A DNA stretch of 64,000 nt from Glandiceps talaboti (lineage: Eukaryota > Hemichordata > Enteropneusta > Spengelidae): positions 13,690,751 to 13,754,750 of the forward strand of contig NC_135554.1 of assembly GCF_964340395.1 (NCBI RefSeq). The letters are read 5' to 3'. Of the stretch, positions 1 through 52,100 are shown one piece after another. The notes below the pieces were generated by a model. That model did no database searches, was not told the DNA's origin, and saw only the letters and a list, made by a program, of their open reading frames with translations. Every line of letters starts with the position of its first letter. Within the stretch, counting starts at the first letter, position 1. Position numbers and translations under genes: made by a program.

Positions 1-21
1 TGTGAACCTTAAATCAAACTA

Positions 22-80
22 TGTTCCACACACAAAATGGTCAATCGGATGGTGTTGATTATTCCATGCTGTATCGAGGT
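22..80 (+). pseudogene. Diverged or decayed CCP exon end
   Basis: Positions 38-80 align by eye with the 3' end of the three intact CCP exons: the GGTCA-GGATGGTG-TGAT core is shared, and a GT follows at the position of the normal splice donor. In the matching frame it reads NGQSDGVDYSMLYRG where the intact copies read SGQWDGADDFNCEG, so the conserved Trp and last Cys are missing. It is best read as a dead upstream copy of the CCP repeat, although a strongly diverged working exon cannot be excluded. Confidence 0.4.
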
Positions 81-308
81 GTTCTTGTTTCTAGCTAAAC
101 GAAATAGTGGGTTAGGTAAAGAGAAATGATGACCCAAGTACTCTGAGTTCAGTTAACACCCAGTTCGGATTACTTGGTTTTTTTTACAAATCACTTCCTG
201 TGAAACCTTCCCATAGTTAACAAGAGATCCTAGCCATGACGTTATGAACTATACCTTATACATTTAATTCAGCGTCGTCAATTTTATTTTCAAATTTATA
301 TTTTACAG

Positions 309-10597
<10,289 letters not shown>

Positions 10598-10627
10598 AGC
10601 TGAAGATATTTATTTTGGTTAGAGTCC

Positions 10628-10633
10628 AATAAA
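10628..10633 (+). promoter_or_regulatory. Polyadenylation signal AATAAA
   Basis: AATAAA in CCAATAAACT, 31 bp after the proposed stop codon of the lectin gene and with no other + strand gene nearby. Placement supports this as the 3' end of the transcript. Confidence 0.5.
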
Positions 10634-11381
10634 CTTTACGATGATCTAATTAGTTTGGTATGAAACGTACGAGCAATATATTAAATTGTATAAAACAAAA
10701 TCACTCGGGAGACAAGTTTACACGGGTGTTACTGTTCATATCTAATGTGTAAGAGTATGTTGGTCATTGAAAACTTGTCATATAGCACTGTTAATGGCCC
10801 ACATTGACTCAGTAATGTTCGATTTCAAAGTTGAAATAGTCATGTACCAAAGTATGGTATTAAGATTTCGAGAGAACCTAATGATTGCCAAGTTATGAAT
10901 GTTACTTCTTATTATTATTTCTAAATTATAAGACACAATGACATTAGGGTGGTTAGAATTGACAAGATGTGATGTTATTCTGGCGATGAAGATTAGTAAC
11001 ATATTATGAACAGTCTGAGTTGAGTACGAACTCCGGATTTCAAGAATTGGCGTCATACGGGCGATAATTAATTTACCATGCACCCTATACATACTGAAAT
11101 GGTGGCGTGTTAGGTGACACTTAACGCCGAATCACAGTACCATTTAATATATATCTGAAATTATAACCTCCGAAGTTAAGATACACTTGCAATTGTCAGT
11201 GCTCAGTAATTTATACATACTTCTGACATTTCCACTTTATAGCGATTCCGTAATAGTGGAAGAATGTACCTGGTGTTTAGCCAGAAAAGGAAGACTATGT
11301 AATTATTATTTTAGTCAAAAAAAACAGAGGAAAGGAAAAAGGTAGCAAAACCCAAATTCCAGATCACATGGACGCCGCTCC

Positions 11382-35453
<24,072 letters not shown>

Positions 35454-36248
35454 GGGAACCTTCAGTACAGACAAGGGGGGCGGCCGGGGGGAATCAGGCG
35501 CTGGCTGTTTCGTAAAATGCTACCTTCCCCCGATTCCGTCGGGCTAAAAAGTGCCCCCCCCCCCCAACATTCTTGCTCTAAAACATGATCCCTTCCCCTG
35601 TTATTTCAAGCAAAATGTAGGTTAAAATGCTGTCAGAAATGTAGGGCACAAGTCCCAGAGTCATTGCTAAGGATTTAATCCCACCACTGCCACCAATATT
35701 GCAATTTTCAAAGGTATTGGTTACTTCCCACTACTACAGCCATGTGGACGTGTGTGAAGACACTGCATTAATAAATTACCCGTGTTTGGATCTCATTGGC
35801 TGAGCTAAGGCCTAACTCCCACAACAATTAGATTAGCATATACTTCCAACATTGTCGGGACCGAGGTCATGATCTCCACAACATTATAGTATCTTACCCA
35901 ACTGTTTCCGTTTTACACCTGTGATACCCACTTCTCTCCTCACATTATATAGCTGACAATCAATTCATTACCACATATGGATGCCAGTAGCAATTTGATT
36001 GATAGAGGCCGCTGATAGCATGGGTACCTAATAACCTTAACCCCAAGTGGCAGCAATGGTATTTGGAACCGGTGACAGCAATGGGTCGGGATGACAAAAA
36101 AATTGCAATGTTAGGCAATACAATGAGTCAAAATAAAATGTGATATCCCCCCCCCCATCCCATTTTCTAAAATATGGCCATCCCCCGAGAACCGATTTGT
36201 AAAAAGTGGCACCCCTCCCATCCCACCTTGTAAATATTGAATACTCCC
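35454..36248 (-). mobile_element. Non-autonomous DNA transposon, copy B (795 bp)
   Basis: Same family as copy A, inverted. The left end reads GGGAACCTTCAGTACAGACA and the right end is complementary to the copy-A left end. An exact TTA direct repeat flanks it (35451-35453 and 36249-36251). Internal matches to copy A include CCCGACAATGTTGGAAG/complement and ACCCAACTGTTTCCGTTTTA/complement, but B lacks about 190 bp, including the TTAGGG array. Non-coding, rich in C and G runs. Confidence 0.75.
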
Positions 36249-36333
36249 TTATTCATAACACAGGAGATGGAGTCATCACTCACACTTTCATTTAATGATC
36301 TTTTTTTGTCAAAAAACAGTATTTGCATACTTA

Positions 36334-38165
36334 GGGACTGGTCAGTTTCTCCAGCCTGGGGGGGGGGGGCGGTGGATTCTTAAATCGGACCGACAAAAAG
36401 TCACTGACCCCCCCATTTGTAAAACCAAAAACAGGCTGACCCCCCCCCCCTATCACTTAATTCTAAAACATGATGACATGAGGTTTTTAACTCTGAAAAG
36501 TCAATTTTGAGACTATTCAGACATTTTCAGAAAATAATTTCCAAGCTTTACAAGACAGCACCAACATGTAAAATGCAACTACATAAGGTTGAAATATTTT
36601 TGAAATATAGTTTGATAGGATCTTGACAGTAAGAGGTAGGGGGAAGATCTTGAGACTAGGATGTGTACACCTCATGTGGGGGGGGGGTCCTAGGGGGTCT
36701 CCCCTAGAAGCCCTGGAGGTTTTTAACTCTGAAAAGTCAATTTTGAGACTATTCAGACCCTTTCAGACAATAATTTCCAAGCCTTACAAGACAACACCAA
36801 CATGTTAAAAGCAACTACATAGGGTTGAAATACTTTTGAAATATACTTTGATAGCATCTTGACAGTAAGAGGGGAAGAGCTTGAGACTGGGATATGTCCA
36901 CCTCATGTGGGGGGTCTGAGGGGGTCTCCCACTAGAAACCCTGGAGGATTTTTACTCTTAAAGCCAATATTTAGGCCATTCAGACCCTTTCAAGCAATAA
37001 CTTAATCCATGCTTTACAAGACAAAGGGTATCAGAAACTATTCTTTATAACTTACACTAAGGGTTGAAATATGTTCATAAAAAGTTTAAATGGCATCATT
37101 ATATACATGTAGTAAAGGTCAGCACATCTATAATGGTAGTATCATTGATAGGGGAGATTTGGAGTTTAAGGCAATTTTAGACTATCTTGGCAAACGTTTC
37201 AGATCTTGAAAAGACAATATCATATCAAATTAGAAGAGGGTGAAAATATTTAAGAAAAGTTTAATACCATTATGACAGTAAAAAAGGTTGTTGGTGCATC
37301 TGATTGTTGGTTGAATGTATGAGTGACCTCTGGGAGTGAGGGAGTCCTTGGGGTTTTCCCCCTGGCAGATCTGGAGTTTTTTGCTTGAGATACGAAGGCA
37401 ATGTTTAGGTTATTCATAACCTTTGAGGTAATATTTCCAAGCTTCGAAAAGCTAACGTAAAACGTTTTTAAATGAGTTTCTCATATCACATAAAATGGAC
37501 ACGTAACATTAGTACATAGGGGCATTAATATTGCATGTATAATAAAGTCACCGGTATGTTAGAGAACTTTAGGTGGTCATACCTAGTGTATAATAGTAAC
37601 TGGAATCTGATGAGATGTGGTGATTTGTAGTGTCAATAGCATGTAGTGTCCAAATAGAAAGTGTGTTAATCCCTTCTGACAAGTTCATAGTGAGGAGTAT
37701 GGAACATTTTAGATTAACTTCTTTTATAAACTATCTATGAAGATTACCATAACGAAACCTTCAAGTTCACTTTTGCCCCAAACTGCAATATAAGTGAAGC
37801 ATTGATTGTGAAACAGCCAAGCATTTACATGACATGTTCTGTAACTAGTGTGGTAGCTAGGTAATCCCGGTACATGTACAATGTATATGAATATGTATAG
37901 TTAGGTTTGAACTAATGAGTAATGTTAAAGAATTCATGTAAGAAACAGGGACAAGAACAAATATTGACATGTACCACATTTCAGACAAGGCTATATGCCA
38001 TTGTAGAAAGGATTTTTTTCTTCCATCACAATCTAAAACACAATGACCCCCCCCCCCTTCCACAATTTTCAAAACAGCATGACCCAATTTCAAAAACAGG
38101 GTGACCCCCTACCAATCCACCCACCCCCACCCCCCCCCCCCAGGCCGAAGAAACTGACCGGTCCC
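36334..38165. mobile_element. Non-autonomous DNA transposon C with internal tandem repeats (1832 bp)
   Basis: Terminal inverted repeats GGGACTGGTCAGTTTCT and, at the other end, AGAAACTGACCGGTCCC, each followed inward by GC-rich sequence and long G/C runs. An exact TTA direct repeat flanks it (36331-36333 and 38166-38168). The interior has tandem units of about 235 bp (from about 36480, 36718 and 36949, then a more diverged one near 37370) starting near GGTTTTTAACTCTGAAAAGT. No transposase frame. The 3-bp TTA target again suggests PIF/Harbinger kin. Confidence 0.75.
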
Positions 38166-38168
38166 TTA

Positions 38169-38855
38169 TTATATTCTAGCCTTACATCGATGTCAGATAG
38201 TCTGGTCGAAACCAAAGCAATATTTAGTCATTGACTGTCGTACCGTAGAGGGACAATGCAAGCGGGAACAGTCATAAAAACAAAAGAATCACCTATTCCC
38301 GTCGTAGATGGACACGCGAAGTATGACGGTATTGCAGGTGGTCGAATCGAGACAGTGATAGGGAAGGTAGATGTCCTCCGAGCACACGGGGGAAAAAAAA
38401 CGAAAATTAGGACTCATCTTAGCTGATCACTTAATTGTTCTGCAAATCTTCAATCTTACTCTTTCAAAACCTAAACAATAGGTTGAGATAAATATTTTGA
38501 GCGTACAGATAATCAGACTCCAATGACACGAAGAGGCAAGAAAACCCGGCCTTGTTCCTTTCAGATAGATTACAAGTATTGGAGTAGCTCTACATTTTAC
38601 ATTTCCAAAACAAGGGTGCCACCTTTTGTAGTCTGCGAGTGCCCCATGTCAGGGCGCTCTCTAAAGTCAGTCAATCCCTTTCACGTCTAGTCTGTATACC
38701 CATGCTTTTACTTACATTTTCCGACAAGCTCTTGTTGCAGCCAATCAAGTATCATTATGCCAAGTCATTGCTGATAGCGTGACACAGTCGTCGAACCACA
38801 CTTTTTGATGCACAATGTTGATTTTTTACTCAATGAGCACAACCAAACTTGCACC

Positions 38856-38898
<43 letters not shown>

Positions 38899-41874
38899 GG
38901 GTCTGGAAGGTATATTTGAATTTACAGTATGGATTTTTTTTCTCTCTCTTTACGAGCACAATCTCATACCAACTGAAACACATCCATACTGGTAATCAAA
39001 CGAGTCTAGGCATAGATTTTTTGACATTGCTACTATTTGTGTTTTATTTTTCAGGTATGCTTAACACTGCAAACTAATATAGTTCACAAACCATTTTAAT
39101 GTACGTATATGGTGCTCATCCATAGCAGATACGGACTGTGTACTTGAACTCAAAACAAAAATACAAACTCAATTTCCGTGCAGAAATTTCAAAACCAGAA
39201 AATGTGGTGTTGCTGATGTAGTGCATTATCTAAATGCAGAATGTGTGGTTTGAAACCAACTAGTGTTGATATATTTCACATATCATAAATGCTAAATAAT
39301 TCATCTATACAAGGTTCAACATTGATAGTACTTATTTTTGTATGACTTACTCAAGTGAATTAACAAATAAACAGTACAAAATTACAAAATGTCCAACTAT
39401 ACTACCGACTACATAGATTTCTAAAAATACTTACAAGGAAACATAGTTGCTAAAAAGGTTGCGTTTTTTTGACTATTTGGAAGTGTTATTCTGTCCAGGA
39501 AATATACATTGGTGTGATTTGATGACGTCATTTCCTGAAATGTACAAGACCGAATTGAGCCCTAAAGCAGTTTGACCTCAAGAGACAATACGATGGAGTC
39601 ATTGTATGTTTGCTGGTGGAATGTTCTCTCAACACACGATAAGTGAAATGTTGAATGGTTTTAGTTTTTCAAGCCCAACATTAGTTTACTGTTACACTTA
39701 GCAACAGTTCAACCCACTTAGTTACTTATAGGTTGTATTGAAAGATAATTACATACATGTATTTCCAGATTCATTAATTATCTTTCTCCCAGCTTGTACT
39801 TAGTTGTGTACAACCGAATATATTCAATTTATGTCAGGATGTTATTGATGTCATCTGGCAATCCTGGATTTATTTAGAATTCAGTAAGATTTTCCACCCA
39901 TTTTCAGGCTCACACTTTCACCACAGTAAACTTTGAAGTAGTTTTCCTAAGTGTGTCTTGAGAGACCATAGTCAAGATCAACCAACACAGATACTAAGGT
40001 AACATTCATCACTTTACAAGTCAGGTTCCCTACCCAGTTCCTTTCATCGGCTGCACCCAAATTCAAAACCTCTACCTTACACAAATTCACCCCAAAATTG
40101 TTGATATGTGAAAGGCAGTCGCAAGTCTCCACTTCATCATCACCAAAGAAGTTTATAGTAAGCAGTTGTTTTGATGGCCCAAAGAACAGCAAACAGCAAA
40201 GAAACCAAAACAATGCACACTTTTTAGGTGCAGACCTGGCTCTAACAATATATGCTCACCATCTTGACTGAGCATGTGATCAGATTTGGTGGCACTGGCC
40301 AATCAGAATGTTCAACAATACAAATAACAGCCATGGATAGAAAGCAAGACTGGGTTTGGGAACCAGACTATATTCAATAAACTCAGATATACCTTCACAA
40401 CAAACGAGTTCTGCAAATAAGAGATGACTACATGCTCCATCCTGGTAGATAATTCAAGAAAATCTCATCTCAATGATCAGTGTTAGATGTAAAAGCACTT
40501 AAACTTTCGTCCCAATTTCCGCTGAAGTTAACTTTTGTAAAGCTAAAACTAAATATAAATATATACATCTATATGTTTCAAGAAAATACACCTCTGGAAC
40601 ATAGACCAATATTTTGTGAATTTGGTATTAGTAGCCAGAAGGAAAAAAAAACTACATGTAATGTTTCAAAGAAAGGTTACTGACCAAGTCTGAAAAGGCA
40701 GTGTTTATGGTTAACTGGTTTACAATAAGAAAAAAGAACCCATTCTGTAAATTTCCACTGTTTAGGAAATGAAAACAAGTAAAACATTTTGGTTTAAGTC
40801 AAATTCAAGTAATATGTTTCCAGTATGTTTAAATTTGATCTTAGGAGGTTTAAGCAAAGCATAGCCATACATGATCATTATGCGTAGATCCAGGCCTGAT
40901 GCGGTTAGATTTTCTCTCCTTCGACAAACCAAAATTTACTGCGTGCCTCTACCAATGGGCTTTTATAAGTACAAATGGGTTCTGAAAATATCTAACACTA
41001 CAGTATAATGTTAATTTCTGAAAATTCTGCCCTGAAACAAGACAAATGATCCGTTTCATAAAGAGAAACAGAATTTTCATTGAGCAACCCGCTGAATCTG
41101 TTAAACGATGCCTTATTCACCACATAATTCCAGAAATATGTGGTTTGCTGGGTAGTGGATCCAATTTTGAATGGTATGTTTGTTAGCAGATCAGTTTATG
41201 GTTGCCCAGTATTTTTTCCTAATTTCAAACTTATCTACATATCTACTTGACGCTACTGACATATTAGAAATTGGTGTCTACTTATGTGAAGTCGACTGGA
41301 CAGTTATTTTCAAAAATAGTCTTCTTAGAAAAATGTAACAACTCTTCTGATTTGTTGATGAAACTGTCTTTTAAAGCTTGTCGTTCATTGGTTATTCTTC
41401 TCAAAGCCTGACCACTACAGTACAGGGGGTAAAAGGTAAATGTTTTCTACAAATCTGATATTTAAAATATTCTTTTTCAAAGAGTTTGAACGGCATGTAT
41501 ATCTGATGACACTATTACTCCGTTTATGGTAAAATATTTTGAAAGCACAAACATGTTTTCAAGTTATTTTGATATTTCAAAGCACAGGCAATGTTTTGTC
41601 TTTTTTTTTTCTTTCGTAGCATAAATAATTTTTAAAAGCTCCATAATAAAAAATAAAAACACAGCAGAGTGAAAAATTTTAACAATTTATGTTGTCTTTT
41701 ATAAAAACTTTTTGTCTGAAATGGCCAAGTATTTATGGACTTAAAGTGTGTTTTATATCTTTTAAATTAACCACATTTTTAATGCTATGTCGCAATTTTT
41801 AAACTTGCATAATTTAGATCACTTTATATAAGGGGAAAATATTTACAAAAGCAAAGTTGAGGGCGCAGTAATGT
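38169..41874. other. Intergenic, no gene seen
   Basis: No exon with convincing splice sites or recognisable protein. Contains a (GA)n plus poly-G tract at about 38859-38900. It is otherwise ordinary AT-rich sequence; the part next to 41875 should include the ZNF367 3' untranslated region. Confidence 0.5.
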
Positions 41875-46172
<4,298 letters not shown>

Positions 46173-47619
46173 GTTGTCGCTCTGTTGTGATAGATGTGTG
46201 AACTGGTAAGTCCGCGCCAAATAAACGTTTTTTATTTCCCGCCTACCAGCGCATTGCATCATGGAACTAAAATCTGCATATATTAATATGTAGATTATTT
46301 ACTTTGTTTACCCGCGCTTTCTTCCTCATCTGTGCAGCTGTCGTATATTTACAATAACGGTTTTGTATGTTGAAAAAGGAACTCATTGTTTCACACTCAC
46401 ACAAAGAACATTATATAAAGGAATCCACCTCCAATATACAGTACTTGAACAAAATTTTAATAGCTAAACAGAGTTTGAACTATGACCTTTAACTGCGAGT
46501 TCGAAAGGCGGGGACGGACAAGCCAGGCTCAGCGGCCAAGCGCGCTAAATACGCTAGCGAAGCCCTACAAAGAAAATGCTTTATCAATGAGCCGGAGTTC
46601 TGTTGTTGTTTTTTTCGACAATGATTTTGTGGAGTCGTTTCTCATGCTGCTTTCTGCGTATACTAGTCTCTATCGCAAATAAATATTTTGTCATTTTACG
46701 ACAGATAGGAAATGTTCAATGCATGTCTTGTCATGTTAACATGTACAGCAAGCCAATCACGATACGCGATCCCATCATACTATACGTCGTGTTGCACTGA
46801 ACGCGTACGTGTCTCAGGTAATATTAGCGCGCCATGTCCTTTTTTGGAAGATAACTGAACACCATAAAAACCATGTCTCGGTTTACGTTTATGAGCCTGG
46901 ACATGCACAGCGCCCTGGCAAAACACGCATCTTTGAATGTCAGAAGACTTGCACAAACCCGAGTTGTATCTCAACGCTTGTTGATTTTCATTATATTTTC
47001 ACATATAATTTTCACCTGGAAAAAATAGACGCGTCCGGGTCAAAAACATGGAAGATCAGACAAGGATGTTTCTTGGAAGTGCAGTGGTCTTAGACAAAGG
47101 GATGTAATAATACCTCCGAGAAAGTTGGCTTGAAGTTGTATATTGACACACATAACATTTCCAATCTTTATTATCCTTTCTGAATTAATTTTCTAAAATT
47201 TTAGAATTAGGTCCAGCTGCAGAGAAGCCTTATTTTCGATATTTTCTTTTTTTCATAGGTTTCCGTCCGTGTTCAAAATGATAATATTATTTTTTCACCG
47301 GGGTCTTTGTACCTTTCCCCATACATTCTCGCAAACCAACCAGAGAGAGCTGTTCAATCGAGTCTTCTTTCCGCGACACTGCGAAATGACGTGATGGCGC
47401 GTATTGGACGGTGCCGTAAAAGAGGCTGTCGGTTTACGACGATGTCCCCATGTTGACGTCCAGGATGTAACATTTTTTGGAGTACTTTCGTCAACTAACA
47501 ACATCATGGTAGACTACTTTCTAATAATCGACAAACACTATTATATATTCCAAGATATGTCTGCAATATTTGTATGATCCTAATCACCCGCTTAATTAAC
47601 GCCACTAATTGTTTGCCAA

Positions 47620-47631
47620 ATGAATGAATGA

Positions 47632-47667
<36 letters not shown>

Positions 47668-47870
47668 ATGTATGTATGTATGTAGGTATGTATGTATGTA
47701 GGTATGCATGCATGCATGTATGTATGTATGTATGTATGTATGTATGTAGGTATGTAGGTATGTATGTATGTATGTATGTATGTATGTATGTATGTATGTA
47801 GGTAGGTAGGTATGTATGTATTTATGTATGTATGTATGTATGTATGTAGGTACGCATATATGTATACATA

Positions 47871-47934
<64 letters not shown>

Positions 47935-47995
47935 AAGTATATATGCGTGTATGCAAGCATGCATTGATTGATTGATGGACGGGTGGGTGGGTGGG
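47620..47995. repeat. Compound (TG)n / (TATG)n / (TG)n microsatellite
   Basis: TG array, about 210 bp of interrupted TATG, a second TG array to about 47930, then GATT and GGGT motifs to about 47995. Confidence 0.95.
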
Positions 47996-48108
47996 TGATT
48001 GTGGATTTGGATGCCATTGATTTGTTGACAGTATTGGTCGAAACTTATGTACATATATCACAAGCTTTGAGGTCGTCGACATTGTGATAGCATTTCATTA
48101 TGGTGGTA

Positions 48109-48466
48109 GTTTAAAGTGGCCATATGGATGAGAATTTGGTATTCATTTTGGATTTTTATTTGATAAAACAGCTTCACTATGTTTTTCTACTTGAAAAAAT
48201 AATGCGAAAGAACATATACCAAGTCCATGTTCATAACTCAATACATTGCAAAAAGATGCAAAAAGTGTAAAAAGTTTGTTATTGTACGTACAATAACAAA
48301 CATTTTACACATTGTTTAATGTTTTGCCGTTTATTGAGATGTGAACATGGACTGGATATATGTTATTTCACATTATTTTTTCAAGTAGAAAAACATAGTG
48401 AAGCTGTTTTATCAAATAAAAACCCAAAATAAATACCAAATTCTCATCCATATGGCCACTTTAAAC
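48109..48466. mobile_element. Fold-back (palindromic) element, 358 bp
   Basis: Almost the entire element is one inverted repeat: GTTTAAAGTGGCCATATGG at the left end, its complement at the right end, and an exact centre GTTATTGTACGTACAATAAC between 48287 and 48288. Arms are 179 bp each with scattered mismatches. Non-coding; a miniature inverted-repeat element. No certain target duplication is seen. Confidence 0.8.
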
Positions 48467-48584
48467 AAGCTCAGCTGAAGAGCAAGTGGCCACCGTCTCA
48501 AGTGTGCACACAAAAAATACATCTTGAGACGCACATACATACATAAATGCATGCACTACGCACGCACGCACGCACGCACATGAT

Positions 48585-48765
48585 ACATACATACATACAT
48601 ACATACATACATACATACATACATACATACATACATACATACATACATACATACATACATACATACATACATACATACATACATACATACATACATACAT
48701 ACATACATACATACATACATACATACATACATACATACATACATACATACATACATACATACACA
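48585..48765. repeat. (CATA)n microsatellite
   Basis: About 180 bp of uninterrupted CATA, directly preceded by a short CACG array, in the ZNF367-SERBP1 interval. Confidence 0.95.
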
Positions 48766-49117
48766 CACCATAGGCAGTCTATGATTAAACCGCCGTGTAA
48801 ACACTCCCACGTTTGTTGTGGATCATGATCTCCAAACCGCTGACACGATTTGTATTTTCTGCACCACGACTTTCATACATGACATGGGGCTATACAGTAT
48901 TCTGTGAAGTGTTTACATGGTATAATTACATCATTTAGATTATTATATTGTCATGACATTTACATCTAAATGCGGCATCAGGTTGAATAGCGCCCTCACC
49001 AAACCTCGTATGACATTCCGCAACCAGCCAGCCATATTGGATTCCAGGTAGCATCGACTTCAACGCGCTTCGCGTTTAAATCCAAATCATCCTTCGCTTT
49101 TAGAAGGATTTGACAAA

Positions 49118-52100
49118 ATGGACGTCGAGTATAGTATAGGAGTGAACAACAGGTTTGGTTTGCTCATAGATGATGACGGAGATGCCGATGCTTTGCTCGA
49201 ATTAGACGAGCCAAAGAAGGATGAGAAATCATCAAAGAAGCAGGAGAAAAAGGGCAAGGAAAAGACGAAACAGAACCAGCAGCAAACAAACACCAAAAAG
49301 GAACCCCTCCAGTCTGCTAATGTCAGAAAAGATGGTAATTTTTATTCTTCTCCTTTGCCAGTACATGTTCAACGCACGTAAAATAGCGAAAACAAACCAA
49401 AACACGATTCGAATTCAAACGTGGTCGCATGCTTGACATGACGTAGTGTGTTGAGGTTGTCAATGTGCTGGGGTTCTTCTATGCTATTGCGTGTCATGTT
49501 TTCGCGCCTGATATCTAGTAAAATCATGCAAGATACTCAAACACACGCTATCATCCTTCTTCCCGTATTTATCTTTAAGGTTAGACGAAAAATTTGCAAA
49601 GAAATTCCGGCGCTGACAGTTCACCTTGTCGCGTCGGGCTTCATTCATTTCAAGTACATGTGGTACAAGAATTCCTAACACGGGTTACAACCGCTGGCAT
49701 GCAGCCCATCTGTCTTTTCAAAAGTCTGAAGGTCAACATGCAACTTGAAGTAACGTAACCGTCTGTGTCCAGGGTATTTTATATTTTTAAAAAAAAGTTG
49801 AGAAACATTGAAGACAACGGCAAATTTAACACGTTGTGTCATTAAAACTGGTTTTGCAAGGTTATACCGTTAAAAAAAACGTGTACTGCTTAAAGGGGGG
49901 AGTGAATAAAAAATCTGCCTAAAGTCAATATGATGAACCTAGAAGCCATTCATGCAGAAAATTCAAAATGGCATTTTCTCAAATATAAGAAAGTTGCTTG
50001 GATGTAAGAATTGTCACACAGACGTCCTGTAGTGACACTGTTCAAATGCAAAGAAATTACTCCATAAACACTTGACATTTATAACTTTAGGTCAATTTAC
50101 AGTTAGATGGTAATTAATTGTTAAATAGATTAGCCACCTCATTGCATTATGTGCAGAAGACAAAAATAATAGTGTAATATTATATTGAAAGCTCAGTTTA
50201 ACACTTGTATGGTAGGCTAACAAATAACAAAACATTCAATTTCGAGACACCATAACTTGCACTCCACAGACTTCTCATTTTGGCTCTCTAGGATGAGGTA
50301 AAACTGTATTGCAGCTACCGAGAATTTCAACCCTATCATTTTCTAAACCAAGTTATTATCAATATAATGTGTAGTGTAACTGTTCAGTTTAATTGTTATT
50401 TTTGTGGATGTGATCAATCCCTCACATGTAACTCCTGGTAAATCATACACTACAGTACACACATTACTGTTGTATTTCTAACAAAAGTGATGTTATTTCT
50501 ATAGTGAATACAATAGATGTGTGAAAAGCCACCAACAGAGTTTGCATACATACATACATGTATTATGTAACACATTATCAACACTTACTGTTTGACCTTA
50601 CCAATGCCAAGTAAGAGATATCAGCATTCATTAACCTTGGGGTCTACCTGTGTAAATGAAAAATTATCAATTTATGAGATTGCCCTTAAAACACAGGACA
50701 TAAATAACAAATTTGACATTTGATGGAGTAGAATAAAGCATTGATATTGGGTAAAAAAGCAATACAGCAACTCAAACTGCAGCATGTTTTTTTAAAGGAT
50801 GTTAATATAATATAATTAATATGTACCCAGTGTTCCCCAGGTATTTTGCTGAGGTTCCCCAGCAACTGCAGATAATTAGATATCATATGCCATTATTTTT
50901 CTCCATTCAACCGAGGCAAATTGTCAAAGTGGCAAAAAATCCCATATGTCATGAGTGTTTAATTTGTACGAGTGAATGAGAAAAAAAATGTTGAGATTAA
51001 TTTCAAGTAATTGTGTACGTGTTAACATCAGAACTGAAAATGCGTTCAGATAAAAAAAAAAACGAAAAAGCGTTTAGAGTTTTAAAAAAATTCATGCAGA
51101 ATTGATCATTGATGTGTTTTCGATATTACATACCAAATTTCATAACATCACCAAAATGTACATGTACACAACGAGTATGGAAATGGGACCACTCCATCAT
51201 TTCAAAAATGAAACATCTAATTTGACAAGCTGACAATTGTATTGCGATATAAAATATAATCTCACACTTGTAAAAGATTTGATAATTTGTGTTGAGGAAT
51301 GGTTGTGGAATTTAAACCTTGTAAAAAAAAATAGATACAATAAAAATCATTTGTAAAGGGATGTGTGTTTCTGTGGGGAGAAGGAGGGTACATTAAAATG
51401 AAGTCTCTTTGTTGTGAAAAGTACATTTGAGTAATACATTACCTATAATACAAACTTGCAGTGGTAATCTTGGCCCAATTAGTATACCTTGAATTGGGTT
51501 GGTAGAAATGCATATTATATTGACAGACAGGTACAGGTATAATCCACCTGTTTCACGATGCTTGATACTATCAACAAACACCATACAATGACACTTGTTT
51601 CCACAAAATTAAGACTTTTTTTTAATTTCTTTAGAACCTGCAAGAGAACCTTCAAATAAACCCCCTCGCCAACAACGCGAAGAGTACTCACGGAGGCAAC
51701 AAGGCAATCGTGATGTTGTGAATAACACTGACGAGAACAGGAGGCCCGACTCAAGACGAAACCGACCAAGAAAACCCCGTGACGAAACCGAACAACCACA
51801 ATCATCATCACAAGTAGCATCCCCACCAGAATTCAGGAATGAACGCGACACACGAGACAGACCCGAACGTGGACGTGGATTCCGTGGTAGAGGACGTGCC
51901 AGGGGCTACTTCGGTGGCCGTGACAGCCGAGGAAAACGCGAATTTGAAAGACATAGTGGCAGTGACAAAAGGTTGGTTATTTAAAATTAGATGCAGTTGG
52001 TATTTATTAACTTAGATAATATCCTTAATAATTTGATAATTCTTTTTATTTACTATTAATCCATTTGGTATTCAGCCTATAGTTTACATTAATAGTTTGT

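Larger units (their letters stand above)
46173..49117. promoter_or_regulatory. Divergent intergenic region between ZNF367 and SERBP1/HABP4
   Basis: About 2.9 kb between the two outward-facing start codons; it must hold the promoters and leaders of both. The ZNF367 side includes GC-richer sequence (46490-46570). The middle is occupied by microsatellites (47620-47990, 48585-48765) and a 358-bp fold-back element (48109-48466). No specific core promoter element is assigned. Confidence 0.5.

Noticed and set aside
10778-11092. 104-codon - strand open frame
   Set aside because: AT-rich random-looking peptide, no family features, no splice sites or codon pattern of a gene.
39947-40213. 88-codon - strand open frame with a hydrophobic start and Cys/N-glycosylation sites, like a small secreted protein
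   Set aside because: The frame begins at TTG, not ATG, there is no upstream ATG in frame, no splice context and no recognisable family.
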